A stretch of 64,000 nt of DNA from Novosphingobium sp. (GCF_039595395.1 NZ_JBCNLP010000001.1:3038001-3102000), one strand, 5' to 3'. Counted from the first letter of the stretch, positions 44,901-53,423 are shown. The notes: generated by a model from the sequence alone, not told the origin. Numbers and translations: made by a program.

Positions 44901-46250
44901 ATGCTGACCGATGCGGCCTGCAGAAAATCCAAACCCGACCCGAATGGCAAGGAACGCAAGCTCCCCGATTCCCTCGGGCTGCTGCTGGCGATATCGCCCA
45001 AGGGCTACAAAGTCTGGCGCTTCAAGTACCGGTTCGCCGGGAAGGAGAAGAAGCTAGTCATCGGTCCGTATCCCGAGGTCAGCTTGATCGATGCGCGTGC
45101 AGAACGCGACAAAGCCCGAGCGTTGCTGCGCGACGGGATCGATCCGGTCGTAGAGAAGAAGCAGCGCAAGGCGGTCTCGCTTGCGGAAACCGCGAACACC
45201 TTCGAGGATCTCGCGCGCGCCTGGCACGCCACAACATCGAAGACTTTGACCCCGCGCTATGCAAAGCAGGTGCTGTCCAGGCTGAAGGACAATGTCTTTG
45301 CGGATCTGGGCTCGTTGCCGGTTCGGAAGATCACGGCGCCCATGGTGCTGCAGGTCATCCGCAAGATCGAGAGCCGTGGTGCCATCGAAATGGCGCACCG
45401 AGTGCGTGGCCATATGTCCGACGTGTTCGTCTGGGGCATATCCTCGGGGCTTGCGGACAGCGATCCGGCTGGCATCGTGCGCAAAGCGCTGGCGCCAACC
45501 GACGGCAGGAAGCGGCCAGCGCTGCTGCACCTGCCGGACGCGCGCGAGCTGCTGCTCAAGACTGGCGCCATGGAGGATCTTTACTGGGGCACGCGCCTCG
45601 CCTCGAGGCTCCTAGCACTGACGGCAGCCCGGCCGGGCATTGTCCGGCTGGCCGAGAGGAAAGAGTTCGAGGATCTCGGTGGGGCCGAACCGGTCTGGCG
45701 CGTGCCAGCCGAGAAAATGAAGCTTACCCGCGAGCACAAGCGGGATTCCACCTTCGAATTTCTGATTCCGTTGTCACCGGAGGCGGTCGAGACCGTCGAG
45801 ACGGCCATGCAGTTGAGCGAGAGCTCGAAATGGCTGTTCCCCGGAGTGGGCAAGAAGGGCGTGCCGATCAGCGACAGCACCGTATCGAAGCACTACCGGG
45901 ACGCTGGATACAGGGGCCTGCATGTCCCGCACGGCTGGCGCTCGACCTTCTCGACGATCATGAACAGGATCGCCGCGACCGCTGGGCGCCCCGGCGATCG
46001 AGAAGTCATCGACCTGATGCTGGCTCATGTCCCAGAAGGCGTCGAGCCCATCTACAATCGTTATCTCTATATGCCGCAGCGGCGAGAGATCGCGTGCGCC
46101 TGGGCGACGATGCTGATGGAAGGTCTGCCGCCAGCCGCGCGGCTCATGTCTTCCCTGCTCACACCTCCGCCGGGGGCCAGCCGGGCCTGGCGCACCGGCT
46201 TGGCCGGATGGGGACGACAAAAGATCGAACGCCGGAAAGTGCGCACCTAG
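44901..46250 (+). CDS. Tyrosine recombinase (P4-type integrase), first copy
   Basis: A 449-residue integrase. The N-terminus carries the DUF4102 arm-binding domain (SLGLLLAISPKGYKVWRFKYRFAGKEKKLVIGPYPEVSLIDARAERDKAR, given here as its first and last parts), followed by the SAM-like core-binding domain and the catalytic domain. Catalytic residues visible are Arg in LTAARPGIVRLA, the H-x-x-R box in HVPHGWRSTFS and the nucleophile Tyr in EPIYNRYLYM. It is placed right after tRNA-Asn, so that tRNA is its probable target. Confidence 0.93.
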   Translation: MLTDAACRKSKPDPNGKERKLPDSLGLLLAISPKGYKVWRFKYRFAGKEKKLVIGPYPEVSLIDARAERDKARALLRDGIDPVVEKKQRKAVSLAETANTFEDLARAWHATTSKTLTPRYAKQVLSRLKDNVFADLGSLPVRKITAPMVLQVIRKIESRGAIEMAHRVRGHMSDVFVWGISSGLADSDPAGIVRKALAPTDGRKRPALLHLPDARELLLKTGAMEDLYWGTRLASRLLALTAARPGIVRLAERKEFEDLGGAEPVWRVPAEKMKLTREHKRDSTFEFLIPLSPEAVETVETAMQLSESSKWLFPGVGKKGVPISDSTVSKHYRDAGYRGLHVPHGWRSTFSTIMNRIAATAGRPGDREVIDLMLAHVPEGVEPIYNRYLYMPQRREIACAWATMLMEGLPPAARLMSSLLTPPPGASRAWRTGLAGWGRQKIERRKVRT

Positions 46251-46269
46251 CAGCCCAGGGAGCCCGCGC

Positions 46270-47076
46270 ATGAGCGGGGGCGCAATCGGTAGCCTGACGA
46301 CAGGCATCGCCGCTGGCCTGATGGACCAGGCTGTCCGCAAGGAACGTGTGCGCGGGGACAGCCCGCGCACTGGCGAGAAGGTGTGGCGCAACAGCTACAC
46401 CGAAGGCCAGCTCGAGGACCGCCTGTGGCGTCCGGTCGGCTTTGGCAAGGACAAGGGCAAGAAGCGCGGCGCCCGCCGTATGATGGGCGCGGTCCTCAAG
46501 GCGGCCGAGAAACTCGAGCTGCGCACCCTGCGCGAGCGCCAGGCCAAGAAGCCCGGCGTGCGCAATGGCGTGCTCGGCGATATCGGCCTTCGCGTGCTCA
46601 AGGCCCTCTATGAGATCGTCGAGTTCAGGACCGGCCGACTGGAGCCCTCGATCCAGTATCTCGCCGACAGGATCGGCAAGAGCTATGCCGCCGTGCATAA
46701 CGCCCTGGATCGCCTCCGCCAGCGCGGTTTCGTCAGTTGGGTCAGGCGTAGCAGGCCAACCGACAAGGAAGGCCAGTTTGCTCCGCAGGTAGAGCAGATC
46801 ACCAACGCCTATGTGCTGTGCATCCCGGCCGAGATGATCGAGCACTTCCAAGCGCTCCTGGGCGACGCCCCTACCCCTGATTGCGAGCGCTGGCGCCGCG
46901 AGCAGGCCGACAAGGATCTCGAGGCCCTCATCGCCACGGTCACGGCAAGCCAGTTCCATCACGACTTCTGGTCGGGGGACAAGCTCACCGGCCAGAGCTT
47001 CGCTTCGATTGCAGCGCTCCTCGACAGGCAGGAACGCGAATCTTCGACATGCGGAGAAACCGTGGGATCATTCTGA
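46270..47076 (+). CDS. Winged-helix replication-initiator-like protein
   Basis: A 268-residue basic protein beginning 19 bp after the integrase stop. The middle (about residues 100-165) reads GVLGDIGLRVLKALYEIVEFRTGRLEPSIQYLADRIGKSYAAVHNALDRLRQRGFVSWVRR, a clear winged helix-turn-helix with LADRIGKSYAAVHNALDRL as recognition part. The N-terminal stretch is Arg/Lys-rich. It resembles plasmid or integrative-element replication proteins of sphingomonads. Support for a Rep role comes from three iteron-like repeats ~275 bp downstream. No rolling-circle HUH motif or primase motif is present. Confidence 0.65.
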   Translation: MSGGAIGSLTTGIAAGLMDQAVRKERVRGDSPRTGEKVWRNSYTEGQLEDRLWRPVGFGKDKGKKRGARRMMGAVLKAAEKLELRTLRERQAKKPGVRNGVLGDIGLRVLKALYEIVEFRTGRLEPSIQYLADRIGKSYAAVHNALDRLRQRGFVSWVRRSRPTDKEGQFAPQVEQITNAYVLCIPAEMIEHFQALLGDAPTPDCERWRREQADKDLEALIATVTASQFHHDFWSGDKLTGQSFASIAALLDRQERESSTCGETVGSF

Positions 47077-47351
47077 TCCATAAAGGGAATGGGAGGAGCG
47101 GTGCTCCTCCATGCGTGGTTTGACGATAAAGCGCCCCCTGATGGGGCAAGAACCGCCCCAGGCGAAGCGACGGCGGCACCGTTGCTCGGAGCCGCTTGCG
47201 CGGCTCCGGGGCTTCCCAAGGGGAAGGGCGCAAGGCCTGTGCCATTCCGCGCGCGCCGGGCGTGAGGCCTGGAATGCGCCCCTGCAACGAGCAGGTGGAC
47301 TAGCTGAGGCTCTGTTGCAGCGAACTAGGCCAGCCGCTCGACGCTAGGGCA
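47077..47351. other. Structured region between rep-like gene and iterons
   Basis: About 275 bp with no gene but with several hairpins: GCCCCCTGATGGGGC, GGAGCCGCTTGCGCGGCTCC and a longer CATTCC...GGAATG stem. Composition is GC-rich. Together with the iterons it could form a replication origin. Confidence 0.5.
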
Positions 47352-47405
47352 GGTTTACGCAACGCTCCCCCGGTTTACGCAACGCCCGCCTCAGGTTTAC
47401 GCAAC
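47352..47405. repeat. Three iteron-like direct repeats
   Basis: GGTTTACGCAAC occurs exactly at 47352-47363, 47372-47383 and 47394-47405, spaced 20 and 22 bp, i.e. two helical turns. The first two extend one base further as GGTTTACGCAACG. Repeats of this size and phase near a Rep-like gene are typical of iteron origins; alternatively they are arm-type sites for the neighbouring integrase. Confidence 0.85.
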
Positions 47406-47423
47406 AAAGGGAGCGTTTATGTA

Positions 47424-48626
47424 TCAGGCCTCGAGCAAAGCGGCCCAGCGATCAAACAACGCGCGCCGGCGCTCCAGCATCTCGTCGCGGTTATAGGCGG
47501 CCTCCACCTTATCCTTCGGCGAGTGCGCCAGGGCGCGGTCGATCGAGGCCCGCTCAGCCGGCACAGCTTTGTTGAGGATGGTGCTGAAGCTTGCGCGCCA
47601 GCCGTGCGGCACATGCCGGCCGCCATAACCCGCATCGATATAGAGCTGGCGGATGGCCCCCTCCCCGATCGGCGCCGCGCCGGTCGAGAACACCAGCCGA
47701 TCGGCGGGCGCCGGCGAATGGGTATCATACCCGTTCTCGCGCGCGGCCTGGCGCAACAGCTGCACCGCCGGCGCGCTGAGCGGCACGAGATGATCGAACC
47801 GCTCGTCGTCCTTCTTAACCAGGGCGAGTTTCATCCGCGCCGCCGGCACCCGCCAAACGGGCGCCGGGCCATCGAGATCCTCGAGCTCGCCCCAGCGCAT
47901 GCCCCTCACCGCATCGAGGCGCACCGCCGTCAGCGCGAGGAAGCGGGAGGCCAGCCGCACGATCGGCCGCGCGCCGACGCGATCGCAGTCAGCCAGCAGC
48001 TGCTTGCACTCGTCGGCCGACAGCAAAGCGGCGTGCTGGCGCGCCGGCCGCGCTGGCATCAGCATGCGCGATAGGATCGCCGCCGGGTCGTCGGTGCAAT
48101 GCCGTTTCACGATGCCGAAGCGGAAGATCGAGGAGAGCCGCTGCCGGAGCCGCTTCGCGGTCGTCAGGCAGCCCCTGCCCTCAACATCATTAAGCACCTC
48201 GAGGATAGCCGGCGCATCGATCTCACCGATCGGCAGCTCGCCCAGCGCCGGGAAGGCATCGCGCTCGAGGCTGGCCAGCACATCGGCTGCATGCACGGTC
48301 GACCAGCGCGGCGCCTGGTGCGCGTGCCAGGCACGCGCCAGCTGGACAAAGGTCTCGATCTGCTCGAGGTGGGCGCGCGGGGCGCCAGGTGCAACGCCTG
48401 CCTGCAGGCGTTCCCGCGCGGTATCGCGTGCCGCACGCGCCTCGGGCAGCGACATAGCCGGGAATTGCCCAAGCGTGATCAGCTTTTCCTTGCCCGCGCG
48501 GCGGTACTTCCAGCGCCAGGAGCGCAGGCCACTCGCCGCGATAAACAGGAACAGCCCGCGCTGGTCGAAAAGCTTATAGGCGCGCGCCTGCGGCTGCGCG
48601 GCCTTAACGGCGGCAGGTGTCAGCAT
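47424..48626 (-). CDS. Tyrosine recombinase (P4-type integrase), second copy
   Basis: A 400-residue integrase of the same family as the one at 44,901 but clearly different in sequence. The DUF4102 part (LFDQRGLFLFIAASGLRSWRWKYRRAGKEKLITLGQFP, quoted from its edges) and the catalytic residues are there: Arg in LTAVRLDAVRGM, HGWR in HVPHGWRASFS and Tyr in VEAAYNRDEML. Its orientation is opposite to the first integrase. No tRNA is adjacent, so its attachment site is not apparent; it may be the recombinase of a second element nested in the island. Confidence 0.93.
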   Translation of the reverse strand: MLTPAAVKAAQPQARAYKLFDQRGLFLFIAASGLRSWRWKYRRAGKEKLITLGQFPAMSLPEARAARDTARERLQAGVAPGAPRAHLEQIETFVQLARAWHAHQAPRWSTVHAADVLASLERDAFPALGELPIGEIDAPAILEVLNDVEGRGCLTTAKRLRQRLSSIFRFGIVKRHCTDDPAAILSRMLMPARPARQHAALLSADECKQLLADCDRVGARPIVRLASRFLALTAVRLDAVRGMRWGELEDLDGPAPVWRVPAARMKLALVKKDDERFDHLVPLSAPAVQLLRQAARENGYDTHSPAPADRLVFSTGAAPIGEGAIRQLYIDAGYGGRHVPHGWRASFSTILNKAVPAERASIDRALAHSPKDKVEAAYNRDEMLERRRALFDRWAALLEA

Positions 48627-48673
48627 ATTATGGTCTCACGAAAGTGGGCGTCATCCGCCCGAGGGGGAATTAT

Positions 48674-48997
48674 ATGGCCGATTTGACCAGTATCTTGGGT
48701 CCGTACGCGTATCCGGCGCCATGGAAGGTCCTGTGGGCAGATCGCTCTAGTCGCTGGCTGCCCGGCCTTGCCGCCGTGCTAGCGATCGGCGCCGGTGTTG
48801 CTTCCCTGCCAGGTCAGGCGCCATCGCTTGCCGCGTGGTTTGGGGTGGCGGGAGGCGTCTTAGGCGCTGCAGCCACCTGGGCAACGAACTATTCCAGTCG
48901 GGTTCGTGATGCCGAACTTCGTCGAGTCCAAGCTCTAACGGACATGAATCGAGAGCTTGCGGACCGCATCAACACCCGCATAACGCCAAGTTTCTGA
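48674..48997 (+). CDS. Small membrane protein in the island
   Basis: A 107-residue protein; ATG at 48674 follows GAGGGGGAATTAT. Two hydrophobic helices (LPGLAAVLAIGAGVASLPG and LAAWFGVAGGVLGAAATWAT) are followed by a charged, probably coiled-coil tail (SSRVRDAELRRVQALTDMNRELADRINTRI). It is divergent from the second integrase, 47 bp apart. Not a recognised family; such islands often carry small membrane proteins of defence or entry-exclusion type, but nothing here proves that. Confidence 0.6.
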   Translation: MADLTSILGPYAYPAPWKVLWADRSSRWLPGLAAVLAIGAGVASLPGQAPSLAAWFGVAGGVLGAAATWATNYSSRVRDAELRRVQALTDMNRELADRINTRITPSF

Positions 48998-49517
48998 CGG
49001 ATCGCGGCGGAAGTCCTCCGGTTGGGGGCACGATCGGGAATGTGATTCCCCGCCGGTACCCAACCTTTTGCAATTAGGGGGCGGAACTAATCCAGTGGTT
49101 CATCATTCGCTTTATAGCCGCTAATGTTGCGCTACCATTCATGTCCTAGCCCCTGACGGAGAATTAGGAGGAGCGGAGTGGTTCACGTGCGGAACCTATA
49201 AGCTTTACGAGGACGCGTTGGCAGAGCACGCGTTTTCGTTTTGTGTATCCGGCGTTGGGCGCCGATCTCTCGCCCTCGCCGGATACATAATTCCCTTCCA
49301 GCACTGATGATTGATGAGGCCGCTCAAACGGTTGCTAGAGGCATGTCAACGGCATCTTCAGCCCGAACAATGTTGCCGAAACAGCACACTACGGGTTTGA
49401 TCGCAGCCGCTCATCCTTCATACGCAACAATTCACCGGGACCTGACTTTCCCTGAGGAAGCCGCTTTGGAGGTCACCGTCTGCGCAGCGGCCTATCACGC
49501 TCATAGAAAGAGGTCCT
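48998..49517. other. Gap upstream of ompA
   Basis: A 520-bp interval of mixed composition. It contains one hairpin repeat (49246-49292) and presumably the ompA promoter and 5' leader. Reading frames here run into ompA in a wrong frame and do not look like genes. Confidence 0.55.
49242..49292. repeat. GTATCCGG hairpin repeat, copy 1
   Basis: TGTATCCGGC and GCCGGATACA form a ten-base stem around a ~24-base loop, followed by TAATTC. A closely similar hairpin with CACAATTC occurs at 53768-53809. The two lie on either side of the ompA-ATPase segment. Confidence 0.7.
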
Positions 49518-50611
49518 ATGAAGAAACTACTTTTAGCTGCCATGCTGGCGACTGCGGCGTCCGGTGCTGTTGCACATGCAGACGAGCAAGGCCCCTACAT
49601 CACCGTCGAAGGCGGCGGGGTAAAGCAGGAGCGCGCTGACGTCCGTGACTCCAACAGCAACTTCCGTTCCGACCGGTTTCGCTATGGCTGGGAAGCCGGT
49701 GGTGCCGTTGGTTACGATTTCGGCAAATTCCGTTTGGAGGCCGAAGGGTTTCACCATGAATCTTGGATGAAGTCGGAGCAGACGGCGACGGGCTTCTATA
49801 CCCGTGATGCCAACACGCTCTCGGGCAACACCTACACCACGGCCTTCATGGGCAACGTGCTGTTCGGGCTGGGCCACTGGGGTGGCGCGAAGGCCTATGC
49901 AGGCGGCGGCGTAGGCTGGGCCTCGATCGTGCTGCATGAAAACAGCGCCGGCTCAGTCCCCGTGAACAACCGCGACAACGGTTATGCCTGGCAGGCCATC
50001 GCGGGCGTGACCATGCCACTGACCCATAACATCGATCTGGGTGTGAAGTATCGCTACTTCCGCCCGGACGGCACCGATCTGTTCCGCAATGCTCAGCAGA
50101 ATTTTGCGCAAACCTCGCTGCGCAGCCACTCGGTGCTGGCGACGCTGACCTACAACTTCGGCCATGCCGCTGCCGAGCCGGCTGCTCCGCCGCCCCCGCC
50201 GCCGCCGCCCCCCCTCCGCCGCCGCCCCCTCCGCCCCCGCCGCCTCCCCCGGCTCCAGTGTGCAACAAGGGCCCCTACATCGTGTTCTTCGACTGGGATA
50301 AGTCGGACATCACGCCTCAGGCTGCGACCATTCTGGACAGCGCGATCCAGGCCTATGGCAACTGCGGTACGGCTGCGATCACCCTGGCCGGTTACACCGA
50401 CCGCTCGGGTACGCCCAAGTACAACCTGGGTCTGTCGGCCCGTCGTAACGCCTCGGTGCGTGCTTACCTCACCGCGCATGGCGTGGCTGACGGCACCATC
50501 TCGAGCACCGCTTATGGCGAAGCCAACCCCCGCGTTCCGACCGCCGACGGCGTGCGCGAACTGCAGAACCGTCGCGTGGAAATCACCTACGGTCCGGGTT
50601 CGGGCAACTAA
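49518..50611 (+). CDS. OmpA-family outer-membrane protein, frameshifted in the linker
   Basis: A signal peptide (MKKLLLAAMLATAASGAVAHA) is followed by an eight-stranded beta-barrel with PYITVEGGG, the GWEAGGAVGYDFGKFRLEAEG hairpin and the final strand SHSVLATLTYNFGH. A proline-rich linker then leads to an OmpA peptidoglycan-binding domain (YIVFFDWDKSDITPQA, TDRSGTPKYNLGLSARRNASVRAYL, LQNRRVEI) ending in a stop at 50609-50611. The two halves are in different frames: a C run of seven (50208-50214) in the linker has one C too few. With eight Cs the protein would be about 364 residues. As sequenced the barrel is followed by an unrelated Arg-rich tail to 50738. Strong terminator after it. Confidence 0.9.
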
Positions 50612-50633
50612 GCCCTACAGCACCGAAAGCAGG

Positions 50634-50659
50634 AAGGGGCCGGAGCAATCCGGCCCCTT
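50634..50659 (+). terminator. Intrinsic terminator of ompA
   Basis: AAGGGGCCGGA and TCCGGCCCCTT pair perfectly around GCAA, followed by CTTTC. Its position, 22 bp after the stop of the frameshifted C-terminal domain, confirms that 50611 is the native end of the gene. Confidence 0.92.
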
Positions 50660-50738
50660 CTTTCTGATTTCTCGCGGGTGCTCATCGGCGCTGGTTCGTC
50701 GCAACAAGAGTCGGAATGCTTGCGGCCTAGGCGGATGA

Positions 50739-50825
50739 ACTATCCGCCGCGATGATTGCGAAAATGGCGGATTTCCGACATTTTGGGGCATCGCGTCAAA
50801 TAAGCGATACCCCCACCGATACCCC
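50739..50825. repeat. 82-bp direct repeat A (att-like)
   Basis: CCGCCGCGATGATTGC starts a stretch that runs to GATACCCCCACCGATACCCC (ending 50825). It aligns over ~82 bp with repeat B at 52709-52794: both ends are nearly identical and the centre is diverged. The GTGGGGGTATC-type end (on the minus strand) is often seen beside P4-type integrase genes and attachment sites. Confidence 0.75.
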
Positions 50826-51081
50826 CTGAGTCCGAAGGTCCGCCATCCCATGAAAAGGGAGTGGTGGGGACAAAGATGGTTGGCTCACGCACAAGAAAGC
50901 TGCCCGAAGGCGGAATAGGGAAAAGCGTCAGCGGCCATCGCTCGCGCCGCCATGGCCAAGCGTCATTGAAGATAATGCGTTGCCGGGCAGGCGGCGCGCA
51001 AAAAAACGCTGCGGCGCGCGAGAATGCGTAGCGGCGCGCAACATCCTGCTTTATCATCGCTGCCGATACGGAGGGAAGTGC

Positions 51082-52320
51082 ATGGGATATCATCGCGATG
51101 AGGTGTTCGTGGCGGGCGGCCAGCCTGCAGTCACATATGTCGAGCGAGAGGAGGTTCACGTCGAGCGAAGCTTTGCCCGCGCTGTCGCCACACCAAATCA
51201 GATCGTCTCCCTTTCTGGCCCCACCAAAACCGGAAAAACAGTGTTATGCCGCAGAATTCTGGGGCATAGGGAATATGTCTGGATTGACGGTGGTCAGGTC
51301 AAATCTACCACCGATTTTTGGGATAAGGTTGCTGCCGAGCTCAATATCCCGCTGGACAGTCAAACCGCTAACCTCGCTTCTACCACCGTTCAAGCACAGG
51401 GCGGCGTGCCACTCGTGGTCACTGCTAGCGGCTCTCAACTGTTTTCGTCAACGACGACGCAAAGAGAGCGCATCGACTCGATGAGGAGCGCGCTTAATGC
51501 ACTCGTCCAAAATAAAGTGATGCTCGTTATTGATGATTTCCATTATCTTGGCGATGATGAGCGGCGAGATGTGATGCGAAACGTCAAAGGCGCGGTCTTC
51601 AATGGCCTTAAGGTTATCCTTCTTTCAGTATCTCACCGCGTTTTTGATGCAATTAAGGCAGAGTCTGAACTTACCGGTCGATTTACTGCCATCACCTTGC
51701 CTAGTTGGAACAAAGATGATCTCGGAAAAATCCCGCGACTGGGATTTAAAGAATTAAAGGTCGAGTATACCGAATCCCTGATAGATAAATTGTGCGATGA
51801 AGCGCAAGAAAGCCCATTTCTCATGCAGAAATTTTGCTGGGAGATGTGCTTTGACAACGGCATAGAAGCATCATCTATGTTTGCGAAAAATTCGATAGAT
51901 CCTTCATATTCGATAGATGATATGCTTCGAAGAATATCTAATGACGCAGGCCTTCCCATCTATCAGAAGCTATCAGCGGGACCTCAAATTCGCAAAGTAA
52001 GGGCAAAAAGACCTTTAAAGGGCGGAGGAGCTGCTGATATCTATCAGGCGATTTTGCTGGCCTTGGCAGCAACTGGGCCAAAGGCACTCATCCCTTATGA
52101 TGAACTGCGCCAGGAGTTGAACAACCTGCTGTCTGATCAAGTTCCCCAAAAACATGAGATAACATCTGCACTCAAACACTTGGCGACCCTTGCGCGCGAG
52201 TTTGGGACCGGCGCCGCGATTGATTGGAACGAAGACACGAGGGAGGTAAATTTGGTCGACCCTTACCTTAGGTTCTATCTGCGGTGGCAGGTACGGAAGG
52301 ACATGCTTCCCGCTACGTAG
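51082..52320 (+). CDS. AAA/STAND-like ATPase of a low-GC insert
   Basis: A 412-residue P-loop ATPase; ATG at 51082 follows GAGGGA. Walker A is GPTKTGKT at residues 46-53 and Walker B is VMLVIDDFHYL at 146-156, with sensor-like LLSVSHRVFD after it. A helical lid follows. The C-terminus (IYQAILLALAATGPKALIPYDELRQELNNLL, then VNLVDPYLRFYLRW) is a winged helix as in archaeal-type ATPases and STAND proteins. GC content and codon use are clearly lower than in neighbouring genes. It stands alone between repeats A and B. Such lone ATPases on small islands are often antiphage or toxin-type systems, but no effector domain is visible. Confidence 0.75.
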   Translation: MGYHRDEVFVAGGQPAVTYVEREEVHVERSFARAVATPNQIVSLSGPTKTGKTVLCRRILGHREYVWIDGGQVKSTTDFWDKVAAELNIPLDSQTANLASTTVQAQGGVPLVVTASGSQLFSSTTTQRERIDSMRSALNALVQNKVMLVIDDFHYLGDDERRDVMRNVKGAVFNGLKVILLSVSHRVFDAIKAESELTGRFTAITLPSWNKDDLGKIPRLGFKELKVEYTESLIDKLCDEAQESPFLMQKFCWEMCFDNGIEASSMFAKNSIDPSYSIDDMLRRISNDAGLPIYQKLSAGPQIRKVRAKRPLKGGGAADIYQAILLALAATGPKALIPYDELRQELNNLLSDQVPQKHEITSALKHLATLAREFGTGAAIDWNEDTREVNLVDPYLRFYLRWQVRKDMLPAT

Positions 52321-52856
52321 ATCAAGGTCGTTCTCTTCGGCTATGATGGCCAGCGCAGACTTTAATGTGCGAAATGCACGAGCTGGCCACGTATAGCGCG
52401 CAATCCAACTCGCGCCCATCACTGCATCCCGTCAGAATCGATCTCCACCTCCTTCAGCACCACCCTTCCCTCCGAGATGTAGCTCTTCCACATAGGCTAC
52501 CCCTCGAACGTCGTATTTTCGGGAACGGCGTGAGACTGGCACAGCGGGCGGCAGGCCAGTTCCAGTGGAGATTTGGGTCTCTGGGTCACGGCACTAGGCC
52601 TCGCTACATCAGTGAAGTGCGCCGCTTGTTTTGTCAGCAAGTGTTTTTGACGGCGGCCTCTTTGCGCGTCCTGAGATCCCTCTAAAAGCCGGAATCGCGT
52701 CGGATAATCCCTCCGCCGCGATAATCTCAAGAATGGCGAAATTGTGCCATTTTCCCTGCATCACCGAGATATTTGATACCCCCACCGATACCCCACTTTC
52801 CACGGCTCGCCGCGACTCATGTTCCATTTTCGTTCTCGCTGCATTACGGTGAGCGA
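52321..52856. other. Gap after the ATPase containing repeat B
   Basis: About 535 bp with no convincing gene. Frames here are short and lack protein character. It holds repeat B near its right end. Confidence 0.55.
52709..52794. repeat. 82-bp direct repeat B (att-like)
   Basis: Begins CCGCCGCGATAATCTC and ends GATACCCCCACCGATACCCC, in the same orientation as repeat A at 50739. The two would be the left and right borders of a ~2-kb insert carrying the ATPase gene. Confidence 0.75.
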
Positions 52857-53135
52857 ATGGACCTTATGCAAGCCTTGGCGGTCGTGGATTCGGTGGCTGA
52901 TGCCGCATTGAAGCCCCAAGAGCGCGGCCAAGAACTCATCGACGCTCTAGCGTTCCTGCGAGATTGGGGCGTCGACCGATCAGACCTGGTGTGGTTCTGG
53001 AGATGCCTAGAGGGCGATCACGACGTTGGCAGGTGGCAGAGCGCCAATGCCTGCCGCGACCGGATCAAGTTCTTGGTGAACGAAAAGCGCAGGGAGAGGG
53101 AGGAGCGCCGGAACCCGAGCCATGGAGCTTGGTGA
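52857..53135 (+). CDS. Hypothetical protein
   Basis: A 92-residue protein from ATG 52857 after GGTGAGCGA. It is charged and helical (LMQALAVVDSVADAALKPQERGQELIDALAFLRDWGVDRSDLVWFW, of which only the edges are quoted), ending in an Arg/Glu-rich tail KRREREERRNPSHGAW. No family recognised. It lies 63 bp past repeat B and may belong to the chromosome or to the island. Confidence 0.55.
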   Translation: MDLMQALAVVDSVADAALKPQERGQELIDALAFLRDWGVDRSDLVWFWRCLEGDHDVGRWQSANACRDRIKFLVNEKRREREERRNPSHGAW

Positions 53136-53423
53136 TTACGCGGCACGGGAAATACCTATAGCCTTTCCGACAACCTGCGATATCCTCCCCGACAAGCTAG
53201 CGCCTTGAGAAAGCACTGGCCCAGATCAGGGCACCGGCCTGAGGTGGCCCATCTCCGGGTGGGTTGGAGGTGTCGTCCTAAGCGCGCCCACGGTGGCCCT
53301 GATCAAATTTCGGTATCCGGAACCAACGCGGCGGCTCGCCGTTTTCGCTCCGAGGCGCCTTCGAGCGCCGCGAGCGTTCCCAACAGGCTCCTTGGCATCG
53401 TCGGTTGGGAACGCTCGTATTTC
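53136..53423. other. Gap with a large imperfect stem
   Basis: About 290 bp, no gene. GATCAGGGCACCG (53224-53236) and CGGTGGCCCTGATC (53291-53304) can pair with one bulge, closing a 54-base loop, so a structured RNA or an old repeat is possible. Confidence 0.45.

Noticed and set aside
46252..46262. CAGGGAGCC just after the first integrase as a possible right attachment site for tRNA-Asn
   Set aside because: Only nine or ten bases match the tRNA 3' end, the match does not extend into the T arm, and it lies at the ribosome site of the next gene.
47352..47405. The three phased repeats as a CRISPR array
   Set aside because: The units are 12 bases with 8-10-base spacers, far too short for CRISPR, and no cas gene is near.
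49241..49639. A 132-codon frame ahead of ompA
   Set aside because: It runs into ompA in a wrong frame and its last third is a shadow of the ompA signal peptide. The start overlaps a hairpin repeat.
50208..50258. Programmed ribosomal frameshifting in ompA
   Set aside because: The C run is not a slippery heptamer of the usual A/T-rich kind and no stimulatory pseudoknot is evident. A length error or slippage in the tract is simpler.
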